From the NCBI GenBank assembly GCA_045612365.1, contig JAZKYY010000010.1:5494-69493 (forward strand): 64,000 nt of DNA, written 5' to 3'. The notes under the pieces were generated by a model, which saw nothing but the letters and a program-made list of their open reading frames with translations, was not told where the DNA came from and ran no database searches. Positions 9,535-18,821 of this stretch are shown here, one piece after another. Source of the stretch: RGIG9608 sp045612365. Its GTDB lineage: Bacteria > Bacteroidota > Bacteroidia > Bacteroidales > Paludibacteraceae. A program made the translations under genes and the position numbers. Position 1 is the first letter of the stretch; each line of letters opens with the position of its first letter.

Positions 9535-11637
9535 ATGTTTTCAAATCGTATTTATACGTTGTTTTTATCCGTTTTTTTATTTTGTGTTATGACAATGACA
9601 GCAGAAAATCCATTCTTTAATTATAAAAATTGGGATACTCCGCATGGGACTTATCCATTTAATGAAATTAAAAACGAACACTACCTTCCTGCTTTTGAGG
9701 AAGGGATAAAACAGGGTTTGCAAGAGATAGATGAAATTGCAAATAATACAGATTCTCCGACTTTTGAAAATACAATTGAACCATATGTGACATCAGGAAG
9801 GTTGCTTAGTGTGGTTGCAAATTGTTTTTTCAACTTGGCAAGTGCAGAAACTGATGACGAGTTGCAGCAAATTGAGTTAGAGGTTTCTCCTAAATTGTCG
9901 GAATATAGTTCTTCAATTAGTTTGAATGAAAATCTTTTTGCTCGAATCAAATCGGTATACGAACAGCGAGACAAACTTAAGTTGAATAAGGAGCAATACA
10001 AAATGCTCGAAGATATTTATGATGACTTTGCTAGCGGAGCAGTTAGCCTTTCGCTAGAGAAGAAACCGATTTACAGAGGACTAAAAGCACAACTAAGTAA
10101 GTTGTCTCTTTCTTATGAGCAAAATGTATTGAAAGCTACAAATGCTTGGACAAAACTTTTGCAAGATGAATCTTTGCTAGCAGGTGTGAGTGAGGATGTT
10201 AAGCAAATGCTTTATGCCAATGCCGAGAAAAAAGGAATGCAAGGTTGGTTGCTCGATTTGAAGCCTACAACTTATATCCCGGTTATGCAATATTGTGAAA
10301 ATCGTGAAGTTCGCCGAGAGCTTTATATGGCATACAATACTCGTTGTATAGGAGGGAATTTTGATAATATCGAACTTATAAAGGAGATTGTTAATACTCG
10401 TTTGGCAATTGTGCAACTTTTTGATAAAAAGTGCTATGCTGAAAAATCGTTACGTAAAACGATGGCAAAGACAACGGAAAATGTTTATCATCTGCTTGAT
10501 CAATTGCGAGATGCCTACGTTCCTGTAGCAAGAAGGGAATATGAAGAATTGCAACAGTTTGCTACAAAGATAGGATTTGATGATGCACTACAAGCTTGGG
10601 ATTGGAGTTTTTATTCAGAGAAATTGAAGCAAGAAAAATATGCTATTAGTGAGGAAGAGTTGCGCCCTTATTTTGAGCTTGAGAATGTGAAAAAAGGAGT
10701 TTTCGATTTAGCAAATCGTCTTTTTGGTTTGACGTTTGTTAAAAGCAACACTATTCAGGTTTATCATGAGGAGGTTGATGCTTATGAGGTGTTTGATAGT
10801 GAAGGCAGATTTTTAGCTGTTTATTATTCAGATTTCCACCCTAGAGAGGGTAAACGCGGAGGTGCTTGGATGAGTGATTTTAAGCCGCAATATGTAGAGA
10901 ATGGAGTGGATTCTCGTCCGCATGTTGTGAATGTGATGAACTTTACTCGTGCTACGGCAACTAAGCCAGCATTGCTTACTTATAGTGAGGTGGAAACTTT
11001 CTTGCACGAATTTGGACATGCATTGCATGGAATTCTTTCTCGTTGTCAGTACGAGATAGTTTCAGGAACAAATGTAAGTCGTGATTTTGTAGAGCTTCCT
11101 TCTCAGTTTATGGAAAACTTCTTGTCGGAAAAAGAGTTTCTTGACACATTTGCTAAACATTACGAGACTCAACTTTCTATCCCTCAGGATTTGATAGACA
11201 AAATCCGTAAGTCTCAAAATTATCATGCAGCGTATGCTTGTGTTCGTCAATTGAGTTTTGGCTATTTGGATATGGCTTGGCATACGTTAGAACAACCATT
11301 TGAAGGTGATGTTATTGATTTTGGAAATGAGGCGATGGAGCAAGTTGGAGTTCTTCCTGTAGTTCTGAATACTCATATGCAGACAGCATTTACTCATATT
11401 TTTTCTGGGGGGTATGCTGCTGGATATTATAGTTATAAATGGTCGGAGGTGCTTGATGCGGATGCATTTTCGTTGTTTAAGGAGAATGGCATTTTTGATA
11501 AAAAAACAGCAGATTCGTTCCGCATAAACATATTGGAAAAAGGAAGTAGTGAGGATTTGTCTGTTTTGTACAAAAGGTTTAGAGGTCAAGATCCTTCGAT
11601 TGATGCTTTGATGAAACGTGATGGAATAAAAAAATAA
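9535..11637 (+). CDS. dcp: M3 family metallopeptidase (peptidyl-dipeptidase Dcp-like), exported
   Basis: The 700-residue zinc peptidase has the catalytic motif H491-E-F-G-H495 with the following ALHG, the M3 signature, and a downstream conserved ELPSQFMENF that should supply the third zinc ligand. The N-terminus has a signal peptide (hydrophobic stretch LFLSVFLFCVMTMTA) cut before ENPFFNYKNW, so it is predicted to act in the periplasm on oligopeptides, removing C-terminal dipeptides. Length fits Dcp. It has its own promoter, and argS follows after 7 bases. Confidence 0.9.
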   Translation: MFSNRIYTLFLSVFLFCVMTMTAENPFFNYKNWDTPHGTYPFNEIKNEHYLPAFEEGIKQGLQEIDEIANNTDSPTFENTIEPYVTSGRLLSVVANCFFNLASAETDDELQQIELEVSPKLSEYSSSISLNENLFARIKSVYEQRDKLKLNKEQYKMLEDIYDDFASGAVSLSLEKKPIYRGLKAQLSKLSLSYEQNVLKATNAWTKLLQDESLLAGVSEDVKQMLYANAEKKGMQGWLLDLKPTTYIPVMQYCENREVRRELYMAYNTRCIGGNFDNIELIKEIVNTRLAIVQLFDKKCYAEKSLRKTMAKTTENVYHLLDQLRDAYVPVARREYEELQQFATKIGFDDALQAWDWSFYSEKLKQEKYAISEEELRPYFELENVKKGVFDLANRLFGLTFVKSNTIQVYHEEVDAYEVFDSEGRFLAVYYSDFHPREGKRGGAWMSDFKPQYVENGVDSRPHVVNVMNFTRATATKPALLTYSEVETFLHEFGHALHGILSRCQYEIVSGTNVSRDFVELPSQFMENFLSEKEFLDTFAKHYETQLSIPQDLIDKIRKSQNYHAAYACVRQLSFGYLDMAWHTLEQPFEGDVIDFGNEAMEQVGVLPVVLNTHMQTAFTHIFSGGYAAGYYSYKWSEVLDADAFSLFKENGIFDKKTADSFRINILEKGSSEDLSVLYKRFRGQDPSIDALMKRDGIKK

Positions 11638-11644
11638 ATATAAC

Positions 11645-13438
11645 ATGATACTAGAAGAAACATTATCCGAAATTGTTGTAAAGGCAGTAAAGTCGCTTTA
11701 TGACATTGATGTTGAAAAAGAAAATATTCAGTTGCAGAAAACAAGAAAAGAGTTTGCTGGGGATATAACAGTTGTAACTTTTTCTTTTGTGAAGCAGGCA
11801 CGTAAATCGCCTGAACTTCTTGGTAAGGAATTGGGCGAATATATTTGTCAAAATTTTCCTTTGGTATTGGATTTTAATGTAATAAAAGGATTCTTGAATC
11901 TTACGATTGATGTGTCGTATTGGTTGGGAATGTTGGAAAAAATAGATGCGGAAGAGAAATTCGGATTTGTTCCGCAAACTGAAAATTCTCCTTTGGTGAT
12001 GGTAGAATATTCTTCTCCAAATACAAACAAACCTTTGCATTTAGGACATATTCGTAATAATTTATTGGGCTTTAGTTTGAGTGAAATCTTAAAAGCAAAT
12101 GGTAATAACGTTGTGAAAACCAATATCGTAAACGATAGAGGAATTCATATTTGTAAGTCGATGTTAGCTTGGAAAAAGTTTGGAGAAAATGCAACCCCAA
12201 CTTCTCTTAATGTAAAAGGTGATCATTTGGTGGGCGATTTTTATGTTAAATTCGACAAAGAATATAAAAGTCAGATTGCTGATATGATGACGCAAGGGAT
12301 GTCGGAAGAGGATGCAAAACGTAATGCTCCATTGATGCTTGAGGCACAAGAAATGTTGCGAGCATGGGAAGCTGGAGATACTGAAGTTCGCGAACTTTGG
12401 CAAAAAATGAATGAATGGGTTTATGCCGGATTTGATGAAACTTATAAACGCTTAGGTGTTGATTTTGATAAAATTTATTACGAATCAGATACATATCTTG
12501 AGGGTAAATCAAAGGTAGAAGAGGGTTTGCAAAAAGGAGTTTTTTATAGACGAGAAGATGGCTCTGTTTGGGCAGATCTTACCGCTGAAGGTTTGGACGA
12601 GAAACTTCTTTTACGTGCTGATGGAACATCGGTATATATGACTCAAGATATTGGTACTGCTAAACTTCGTTTTGAGGATTTTTCTATAGATAAAATGGTT
12701 TATGTAGTTGGAAATGAACAAAATTATCATTTTCAGGTATTGTCTATTTTGTTAGATAAATTGGGCTTCAAGTGGGGTAAAGATTTGGTTCATTTCTCTT
12801 ATGGAATGGTAGAACTTCCCGAGGGAAAAATGAAGAGTCGTGAAGGAACTGTTGTAGACGCCGATGATTTGATGGATGAAATGATTGCTACTGCAAAAGA
12901 AACTTCCGAAGAATTAGGCAAACTTGATAATTGCTCTCCAGAAGAGGTGGAAAATATTACCAGAATGGTTGGGCTTGGGGCTTTGAAATATTTTATTCTT
13001 AAGGTAGATCCTCGTAAGAATATGACTTTTGATCCAAAAGAATCAATTGATTTTAATGGAAATACAGGTCCATTTATTCAGTATACTTATGCTCGGATAA
13101 AGTCCGTTCTAAGAAAAGCCGAGGAACAAGAAATTGCCATTGATGGAAAACTTGATAAAAACCTAAAAATTTCAGAGAAAGAGTCGGGATTGATTCAACT
13201 TTTGATTGCTTTTCAGGAGACTGTACAATTGGCAGGAAAAGAGTATAGTCCTTCAGTAATAGCAAATTATACTTATGATTTGGTGAAAGAATATAATCAA
13301 TTCTATCACGATTTTTCAATACTAAAAGAAGAAAATGAGTCGTTGCGTTCGTTCCGACTTTTATTGTCGAAAAATGTGGCAAAGGTTATAAAGCTAGCAA
13401 TGAGTTTGTTAGGAATAGAAGTGCCTGAAAGAATGTAA
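11645..13438 (+). CDS. argS: Arginyl-tRNA synthetase
   Basis: This class I synthetase charges tRNA-Arg. The 597-residue protein has an N-terminal Add-1 domain, the HIGH-type motif HLGH at about 132-135 within NKPLHLGHIRNN, the ArgRS block GMVELPEGKMKSREGTVVD (no canonical KMSKS, as is usual for ArgRS) and a C-terminal DALR anticodon-binding domain with QYTYARIKSVLRK. It lies 7 bases after the M3 peptidase gene and 18 bases before ispE. Confidence 0.97.
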   Translation: MILEETLSEIVVKAVKSLYDIDVEKENIQLQKTRKEFAGDITVVTFSFVKQARKSPELLGKELGEYICQNFPLVLDFNVIKGFLNLTIDVSYWLGMLEKIDAEEKFGFVPQTENSPLVMVEYSSPNTNKPLHLGHIRNNLLGFSLSEILKANGNNVVKTNIVNDRGIHICKSMLAWKKFGENATPTSLNVKGDHLVGDFYVKFDKEYKSQIADMMTQGMSEEDAKRNAPLMLEAQEMLRAWEAGDTEVRELWQKMNEWVYAGFDETYKRLGVDFDKIYYESDTYLEGKSKVEEGLQKGVFYRREDGSVWADLTAEGLDEKLLLRADGTSVYMTQDIGTAKLRFEDFSIDKMVYVVGNEQNYHFQVLSILLDKLGFKWGKDLVHFSYGMVELPEGKMKSREGTVVDADDLMDEMIATAKETSEELGKLDNCSPEEVENITRMVGLGALKYFILKVDPRKNMTFDPKESIDFNGNTGPFIQYTYARIKSVLRKAEEQEIAIDGKLDKNLKISEKESGLIQLLIAFQETVQLAGKEYSPSVIANYTYDLVKEYNQFYHDFSILKEENESLRSFRLLLSKNVAKVIKLAMSLLGIEVPERM

Positions 13439-13456
13439 TTTTTGCTGAGATTTAAA

Positions 13457-14266
13457 ATGATCTGTTTCCCTAATGCAAAAATAAATCTTGGATTAAATAT
13501 CGTTTCTAGATTACCAAATGGGTATCATAACATAGAAACGGTGTTTTATCCCATTCCTTTGTGCGATGTTTTGGAGTTTGTCCCTGCTCAAAAAACTTCG
13601 CTTTATGTAGAGGGAGTTGATTTTGAAGGAGATATTGAAAATAATTTGGTGGTGAGAGTTTTACGACTTCTTCAGAAGGATTTCTTATTGCCAGAGTTGG
13701 AGATTTTCTTGCAGAAAAAAATCCCTGTTGGAGCGGGTTTGGGAGGAGGGTCATCTGATGCGGCATTTATGTTGAAAATGCTTAATCAGTTCTTTGGTTT
13801 GGAACTTTCTATTGAACAGATGGAAAACTATGTTTCTCAATTGGGGGCAGATTGTGCTTTTTTTATCAAAAACAAGCCAGTTTTTGCTACGGGAATAGGT
13901 AATGTTTTTTCAGATATAGATGTCTCATTAAAAGATTTATATCTGGCATTGATAAAACCAAATATTTTTGTTTCTACAAAAGAGGCTTATTCAAATGTAG
14001 TTCCAAAATCGCCTCTTATTTCTTTGATTAACGCCATAAAACAACCTGTTTCTTTTTGGAAAAACACTGTAGAGAATGACTTTGAAAAGGGAATTTTTGA
14101 ACTTTATCCACAAATTGAAGCACTCAAAAATGATTTTTATCAAAATGGAGCTATTTATGCTTCAATGTCGGGTTCTGGATCTTCTGTTTATGGAATTTTT
14201 CAGAAAAAACCGATTCTAAAAACTAGTGATTATGAACTCGCATTCTGCGAAAAGATTTTAGAATAA
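13457..14266 (+). CDS. ispE: 4-diphosphocytidyl-2-C-methyl-D-erythritol kinase
   Basis: This GHMP kinase of the non-mevalonate isoprenoid pathway phosphorylates CDP-ME. The 269-residue product starts at the ATG at 13457 (MICFPNAKINLGLNI, typical of IspE); a TTG at 13442 is an unlikely alternative. The ATP-binding glycine-rich motif IPVGAGLGGGSSDAA lies near residues 88-102, and a C-terminal MSGSGSSVYG completes the GHMP motif 3. It is convergent with maf, with only 7 bases between. Confidence 0.95.
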   Translation: MICFPNAKINLGLNIVSRLPNGYHNIETVFYPIPLCDVLEFVPAQKTSLYVEGVDFEGDIENNLVVRVLRLLQKDFLLPELEIFLQKKIPVGAGLGGGSSDAAFMLKMLNQFFGLELSIEQMENYVSQLGADCAFFIKNKPVFATGIGNVFSDIDVSLKDLYLALIKPNIFVSTKEAYSNVVPKSPLISLINAIKQPVSFWKNTVENDFEKGIFELYPQIEALKNDFYQNGAIYASMSGSGSSVYGIFQKKPILKTSDYELAFCEKILE

Positions 14267-14273
14267 CTTTGAT

Positions 14274-14849
14274 CTAAAATTTTTTAAGTTCTTGATATAA
14301 TCGTTGAAGAGGTAAGCCCATAACATTCCAGTAAGAGCCAGATATGGACTGAATCCCAATGAAGCCTATCCATTCTTGTATGCCATAAGCGCCTGCTTTG
14401 TCTAATGGGTGGAAATTTTTTACATAATATTCAATCTCTTCTTTGGAAAGATGTGAGAAGGTAACGCTTGAAGCAACTGAAAAAACACTTTCTTTTTCTG
14501 TTGTTCTTAAACAAACGCCAGTAAAAACTTGATGTGTTTTACCAGAAAGTAACAATAGCATTTTTTTTGCTTCATTTTCGTTGGTTGGTTTTCCTAAAAC
14601 TTTATTTTCAACGCAAACAATGGTGTCTGCAGAAATAATTAGTTCATCATTTTTTATTTCAAAGGAATTTGATTTTTGCCGTGCTAGAAATTCCACAATC
14701 TCAGTACCTTGCAGTGTGTCTGGATAAATTTCTTCTAGTTCTTCTTGTGTTTTAATGAAAAAATTTACACCAAGTGCATTTAACAATTCTTTTCTTCTTG
14801 GAGATTTTGATGCTAGTATTATTTGATATTTTTCTAGATTTGAAAGCAT
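14274..14849 (-). CDS. maf: Maf-like nucleotide pyrophosphatase
   Basis: Maf proteins hydrolyse non-canonical or modified nucleoside triphosphates to monophosphates. The 191-residue protein has the N-terminal signature LASKSPRRKELL, the catalytic-region ISADTIVCV with Asp, and KAGAYGIQEW near the C-terminus, all conserved in the family. It is downstream of a GNAT gene with a 2-base gap, so the two are probably one transcript. Confidence 0.93.
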   Translation of the reverse strand: MLSNLEKYQIILASKSPRRKELLNALGVNFFIKTQEELEEIYPDTLQGTEIVEFLARQKSNSFEIKNDELIISADTIVCVENKVLGKPTNENEAKKMLLLLSGKTHQVFTGVCLRTTEKESVFSVASSVTFSHLSKEEIEYYVKNFHPLDKAGAYGIQEWIGFIGIQSISGSYWNVMGLPLQRLYQELKKF

Positions 14850-14851
14850 TT

Positions 14852-15397
14852 CTATTTTGATTGGGTTAAAAAGTGTTTTTCGTTCAATCGGGAGTAAATA
14901 TATGTATCAGTAAATCTGTTTTCTATTAATAGCCAGTCGGTCAGAATCCCTTTTTTTTTGAATCCTGATTTTTTAAAAACTTTTATACTCGCATAGTTGT
15001 TAGACGCAATGTGGCAATAGACTTGGTGTAGATGTAGAAGATTAAATATATACTCGCATGTTAAGTTTATCGCTTGAGTTGCAAATCCGTTGTTGGAAAA
15101 TTCTTCGTCAACCAAAATTCCTATTCCAACTTTTAAGTTGTGTGTGTCGAAATCAAATAAATCTACGCATCCTACGGTTTGTGAAAATTCTTTTTCTTCT
15201 ATCATCAGTCTAAGTTGTTTCTGCTCGTAAATAGATTGACTGTTTTCAATGTAGCATTTGAGTGTATATCTTGAGTAGGGATTCATATTGTTCCCTTCTT
15301 GCCAAAATTTCGAATCGTTTTCCCACTTGTATAGTAATTCTAAATCTTCTGGTTCTAAGGCTCTAAGTCTTATTTTTTCATTTTCTAAATAAATCAT
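14852..15397 (-). CDS. GNAT family N-acetyltransferase (RimJ/RimL-like)
   Basis: The 181-residue protein has the GNAT fold: start strand with IRLRALEPEDLELLYKWEND, the acetyl-CoA loop region EEFSNNGFATQAI (Q/RxxGxA-like) and the C-terminal ASNNYASIKVFKKSGF. This arrangement is typical of RimJ/RimL or SpeG-like acetyltransferases. The substrate cannot be read from sequence. It shares a transcript with maf. Confidence 0.8.
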   Translation of the reverse strand: MIYLENEKIRLRALEPEDLELLYKWENDSKFWQEGNNMNPYSRYTLKCYIENSQSIYEQKQLRLMIEEKEFSQTVGCVDLFDFDTHNLKVGIGILVDEEFSNNGFATQAINLTCEYIFNLLHLHQVYCHIASNNYASIKVFKKSGFKKKGILTDWLLIENRFTDTYIYSRLNEKHFLTQSK

Positions 15398-15435
15398 TTA
15401 TTTCGTTTTTTTAGTGTTGAAAAGAATAAAATAAA

Positions 15436-15467
15436 TTTGGTAGAAAAAAAAAGATATATATCTTTGC
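15436..15467 (+). promoter_or_regulatory. Bacteroidetes-type promoter
   Basis: A TTTG at 15436-15439 and TATCTTTGC at 15459-15467 are separated by 19 bases, the expected -33/-7 arrangement. It drives the lipoprotein gene at 15537 with a leader of about 65 bases. Confidence 0.75.
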
Positions 15468-15536
15468 AACGTTTTACTCTGTTTAGTAGAACTAAAAGTG
15501 TACAAAAATATAAACTATTTTATTAGTTAAACAGAA

Positions 15537-16241
15537 ATGAGAAAAATTATTTTTATCCTACCTATTGCTATTGTAGCATTGTTTTTGTCGTCTTGCGACT
15601 ATAAACCATTGAGTGTAAATCAGACTATGGAGTTTGTAAAAGTCTCTCCTGATGGTATGACTCCATTTTTGATAGGTAAATATGAAGTTAGCCAACGTGA
15701 GTGGCGTTCTGTTATGGGAAATAATCCTTCCTATCATCAATATGGTGATGATTATCCAGTTGAGAATGTTTCTTATGAAGATGTTCAAGTGTTTCTTGAA
15801 AAATTAAATAAGAATACTGGTAAAGAGTTTCGTTTGCCTACAAGAGAAGAGTGGATGGCTGCAGCTCGCTGCGCGAACCGTGAATTTTATGCTTTCTCGG
15901 GATGTAATGAAAATAATGTTACAAAAGGAGGAGAACTTATTGAGAACGACACTATTTTGAGAGCGTATGCTGTGTACAAAGATAACTCGCGAAATGTTAG
16001 AGGTGAGTATGTCATAGCAAAAAGAGGTATAAAAGAACCTAATACAATTGGTCTTTATGATATGAGTGGAAATGTGTCGGAAATGACTTGTGATACTATA
16101 CCAGAAGGTGATGGTGTTTATGTTAAAGGTGGTTCTTGTTTCTCTTCTAAAGATGCCTTGAAAATAGATGCTGAAAACCAAATTCTTTTTGGAGTAAAAG
16201 GAATTAGATGTGGTTTCCGTTTAGTTCGTGTAGTAGATTAA
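15537..16241 (+). CDS. Lipoprotein with formylglycine-generating-enzyme-like (SUMF1/FGE) domain
   Basis: The 234-residue product has a lipoprotein signal peptide with lipobox LSSC (Cys near residue 20). The rest is a compact FGE-sulfatase fold: IGKYEVSQREWRSVMGNNPS, PVENVSYEDVQVFLEKLN, FRLPTREEWMAAAR, LYDMSGNVSEMT and a final GIRCGFRLV. Many Bacteroidota proteins use this fold in non-enzymatic roles (for example GldK/GldJ in gliding and T9SS). This one is shorter than those, and no partner gene adjoins it. Enzyme activity is not supported. Confidence 0.8.
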   Translation: MRKIIFILPIAIVALFLSSCDYKPLSVNQTMEFVKVSPDGMTPFLIGKYEVSQREWRSVMGNNPSYHQYGDDYPVENVSYEDVQVFLEKLNKNTGKEFRLPTREEWMAAARCANREFYAFSGCNENNVTKGGELIENDTILRAYAVYKDNSRNVRGEYVIAKRGIKEPNTIGLYDMSGNVSEMTCDTIPEGDGVYVKGGSCFSSKDALKIDAENQILFGVKGIRCGFRLVRVVD

Positions 16242-16260
16242 GGTTTTGAATAATATGATT

Positions 16261-16290
16261 AAAAAGGGTTGAAATTCTTCAACCCTTTTT
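16261..16290 (+). terminator. Rho-independent terminator
   Basis: A perfect 13-base-pair stem (16261-16273 with 16278-16290) and ATTC loop, core AAGGGTTGAA, is followed by T-rich sequence. It ends the FGE-like lipoprotein transcript. Confidence 0.9.
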
Positions 16291-16352
16291 TTGTTTTTGT
16301 CTCATAATTTTTAATCTAATAGGCTACATTTTTTTCTTCCTTTACTTTTTTT

Positions 16353-16361
16353 TACCTTTGC
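16353..16361 (+). promoter_or_regulatory. Candidate -7 promoter element
   Basis: TACCTTTGC matches TAnnTTTGC and lies 24 bases before the LysM-protein ATG at 16386. A T-rich stretch occupies the -33 region. Confidence 0.6.
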
Positions 16362-16385
16362 GTTTAGGAAAATAAAAAAAAGAAG

Positions 16386-18113
16386 ATGAAAAAGTTTTTC
16401 TTGTTTATTGTTTTTTCTTTTTTTGGCATAACATTCGTTTTGTTTGCACAAAATAATAGTGTTTATCCCAGAATAGAGAAAAATGGTGTAGAGTATTATG
16501 AATATGTTGTCCGTCAAGGCGAAGGACTTTGGTCTATTAGTCAGCGATTTGGAGTTTCGCAAGCAGATTTACATAAGAATAATCTAGAGATAAACGCCAA
16601 TGGCGGACTAAAAGTCGGTCAGAAACTGAAAATTCCTATAATAAAGACTGTGGAAGAATCTTCCTTGACGGAAGAAAAACTTGATGTTTCTTATCGGACT
16701 CATATTGTAGAGCGAAAACAAACGCTTTATGCCATTTCTAAACTTTATGATGTGAAGATTGATGAACTAATTTCTTGTAACAAATTACAAGGAAGTGAAA
16801 TAAAGGAAGGCCAGAAACTTCTCATCCCTCAAAAAAAAGTACTTGCAAGAGAATCTGTTAAAGAATCAGACACAATAACTTTTATAGAACACGAAGTAAA
16901 GAGAAAAGAAACTCTCTTTAGTATTAGTCGGCAATATGGAGTTGATATAAATGACATAACCCAATATAATGAAATAAGGGAGTCACTCCCTAAGGGAATG
17001 ATCTTGAGGATTCCTCAAAAAAGGGCAATAGAGAAAAATTTGGTTGATACTCTAGTTGTAGAAGACGAAAAAGAGTTTTTTCAAGAGCAAAAAGATTCAT
17101 CTTTGATTATTAAAATAGGAATTCTACTTCCATTCCGACTTTCGGATAAAAAAGCAAATGATAGATTTTTGGATTTTTACAAAGGTTGTTTGTTGGCACT
17201 AAGCAATGCGAAAAAGAAAGGAGTGTCAACAGCAGTCTTTACTTATGATACTGAGAACTCTAAAGAAACTGTCTTTGCGATATTAAAGGATGATAAACTT
17301 AAAGAAGTTGATTTGATAATTGGTCCTGCGTATGCGGATATAATTCCTTTGGTAGCTGAATTTGCCATTAAGAATCAGATTTATACAGTTATTCCGTTCT
17401 CTTCAAGTGTGCAAGACATAGATAAAAATCCATATCTAATACAAGTAAATCCTACTCAAAAGATGTTAATGGATTTGGTTGTTACAGATTTGGTAAAAAA
17501 GAATAGAAGTAAGTTGTTTGTTTTGGGAAAAGTATCTGTAGGAGAGAAGGATAAGGGTCGTCTTTTTGCAGAGAGTTTAGAAAAGGAGTTAATAGAAAAT
17601 CATGTTCCTTATGAGTCGATTGATATAGAAAAGGCGAATATTGATTCAGTTTTGGAACTGACGGCAAATGTTTCAACATTATTTCTACTTGCTTCGGAGG
17701 ATAAAAATAAAGTGTCTCCATATATTAAAATATTGTCAGCGAGAAGACCTAAAAACTTAGAAGTTATCGGGTTTGAAAAGTGGGGAATAGATCTGTTTCT
17801 TGGAACTACGTTGCCAATATGTTATTCTTCTCTTTTTATGGACAAGAAAACCATAGCAACGGATATGTATAATTCTCAATTCATAAGCCAATTCGGCACT
17901 CCTGTTTCCAACGATGTACCTCGTTATGATATGTTGGGCTTTGATATAATGCAATATATGTTGCAGATGCTATTAATTGACCAGGAGAATCCTACAAATG
18001 GATTTGCTTCACTAGTAGTAAGAGATTGTGTGCAGTCGGAGTTTAAGTTTGTGCCAATAGAAAATGGAGGATGGGTTAATCAAAATTTCTACATCCATAA
18101 TAATGTGAGATAG
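16386..18113 (+). CDS. Exported protein: three LysM domains plus a type-1 periplasmic-binding domain
   Basis: The 575-residue protein has a signal peptide ending near FVLFAQ. Three LysM peptidoglycan-binding repeats follow (VRQGEGLWSISQRFGV; VERKQTLYAISKLYDV; VKRKETLFSISRQYGV), each ending in a KIP/LIP/RIP strand, within about residues 38-215. From about residue 240 a substrate-binding fold begins (IKIGILLPFRLSD...VDLIIGPAYADIIP), like amino-acid ABC receptors or LpoA-type PBP1 activators. No ABC transporter genes adjoin. A wall-bound sensor or regulator of peptidoglycan synthesis is a reasonable guess, not shown. Confidence 0.8.
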   Translation: MKKFFLFIVFSFFGITFVLFAQNNSVYPRIEKNGVEYYEYVVRQGEGLWSISQRFGVSQADLHKNNLEINANGGLKVGQKLKIPIIKTVEESSLTEEKLDVSYRTHIVERKQTLYAISKLYDVKIDELISCNKLQGSEIKEGQKLLIPQKKVLARESVKESDTITFIEHEVKRKETLFSISRQYGVDINDITQYNEIRESLPKGMILRIPQKRAIEKNLVDTLVVEDEKEFFQEQKDSSLIIKIGILLPFRLSDKKANDRFLDFYKGCLLALSNAKKKGVSTAVFTYDTENSKETVFAILKDDKLKEVDLIIGPAYADIIPLVAEFAIKNQIYTVIPFSSSVQDIDKNPYLIQVNPTQKMLMDLVVTDLVKKNRSKLFVLGKVSVGEKDKGRLFAESLEKELIENHVPYESIDIEKANIDSVLELTANVSTLFLLASEDKNKVSPYIKILSARRPKNLEVIGFEKWGIDLFLGTTLPICYSSLFMDKKTIATDMYNSQFISQFGTPVSNDVPRYDMLGFDIMQYMLQMLLIDQENPTNGFASLVVRDCVQSEFKFVPIENGGWVNQNFYIHNNVR

Positions 18114-18129
18114 GCTCTTGGAAAAAGGT

Positions 18130-18810
18130 ATGTTTAAGAGAAGTTTTTTCGTTGTAGTATTATTGTTTTCCTCTTCTTTTATTTGGGCTTATGAACCAGA
18201 AATAGCAATAGGTACGAAGCACGGCGGAGTTGCTTCGACTATTCTTTTCCCTTCTAATTCTAATGTAAAACCAATTTATACATTAGGTTATACTGGAGGA
18301 GTTTACACTCGTTTGATTTTTGAGAAATATTTTGGTTTGCAAGTAGAGTTGAATTATATGCAACGTGGTTGGCAAGAAAAGGAGATGAGTTTTAGTTATG
18401 CACGTCAAACTCATTATTTAGAATTGCCGTTCATAACCCATATTTTTTTTGGAAAGAAAAAGTTTAGGTGGTTTTTTAATTTGGGATTGAATCTTGGTGT
18501 TTATTTGGGAGAGAAGAGATCTGAAAATTTAATTGATTCTCATAACCATGAGAAGGTTTATAAACAGCATGAATTAGCTGTTGCTCATAAATTTGATTAT
18601 GGTATTTGTGGTGGAACTGGTTTTGAGTTTCATACGAAAGCAGGTATTTATCAGTTAGATGCTCGTTATCATTATGGTTTAGGAGATATTTTCCCTAACA
18701 CAATTAAAGATGATTTTGGGCGCTCAAGTAATCAAAATATTAGTATTTGCTTAGGAGTTTTATTTGATATTAATAAGTTGAAAAGACAAAAAAACTTGTC
18801 GAAGAAATAA
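18130..18810 (+). CDS. Outer-membrane beta-barrel protein (PorT-like)
   Basis: The start chosen is the ATG at 18130, which gives a clean signal peptide (MFKRSFFVVVLLFSSSFIWA); an in-frame TTG at 18118 adds four residues and is less likely. The mature part alternates Gly/aromatic-rich strands (LQVELNYMQRGWQEKEMSF, FFNLGLNLGVYLGEK, LDARYHYGLGDIF), typical of small Bacteroidota barrels of the PorT/OMP_b-brl_2 type. It lies 16 bases after the LysM gene, so co-transcription is likely. Its function is unknown. Confidence 0.7.
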   Translation: MFKRSFFVVVLLFSSSFIWAYEPEIAIGTKHGGVASTILFPSNSNVKPIYTLGYTGGVYTRLIFEKYFGLQVELNYMQRGWQEKEMSFSYARQTHYLELPFITHIFFGKKKFRWFFNLGLNLGVYLGEKRSENLIDSHNHEKVYKQHELAVAHKFDYGICGGTGFEFHTKAGIYQLDARYHYGLGDIFPNTIKDDFGRSSNQNISICLGVLFDINKLKRQKNLSKK

Positions 18811-18821
18811 ATTTTAGTGGT

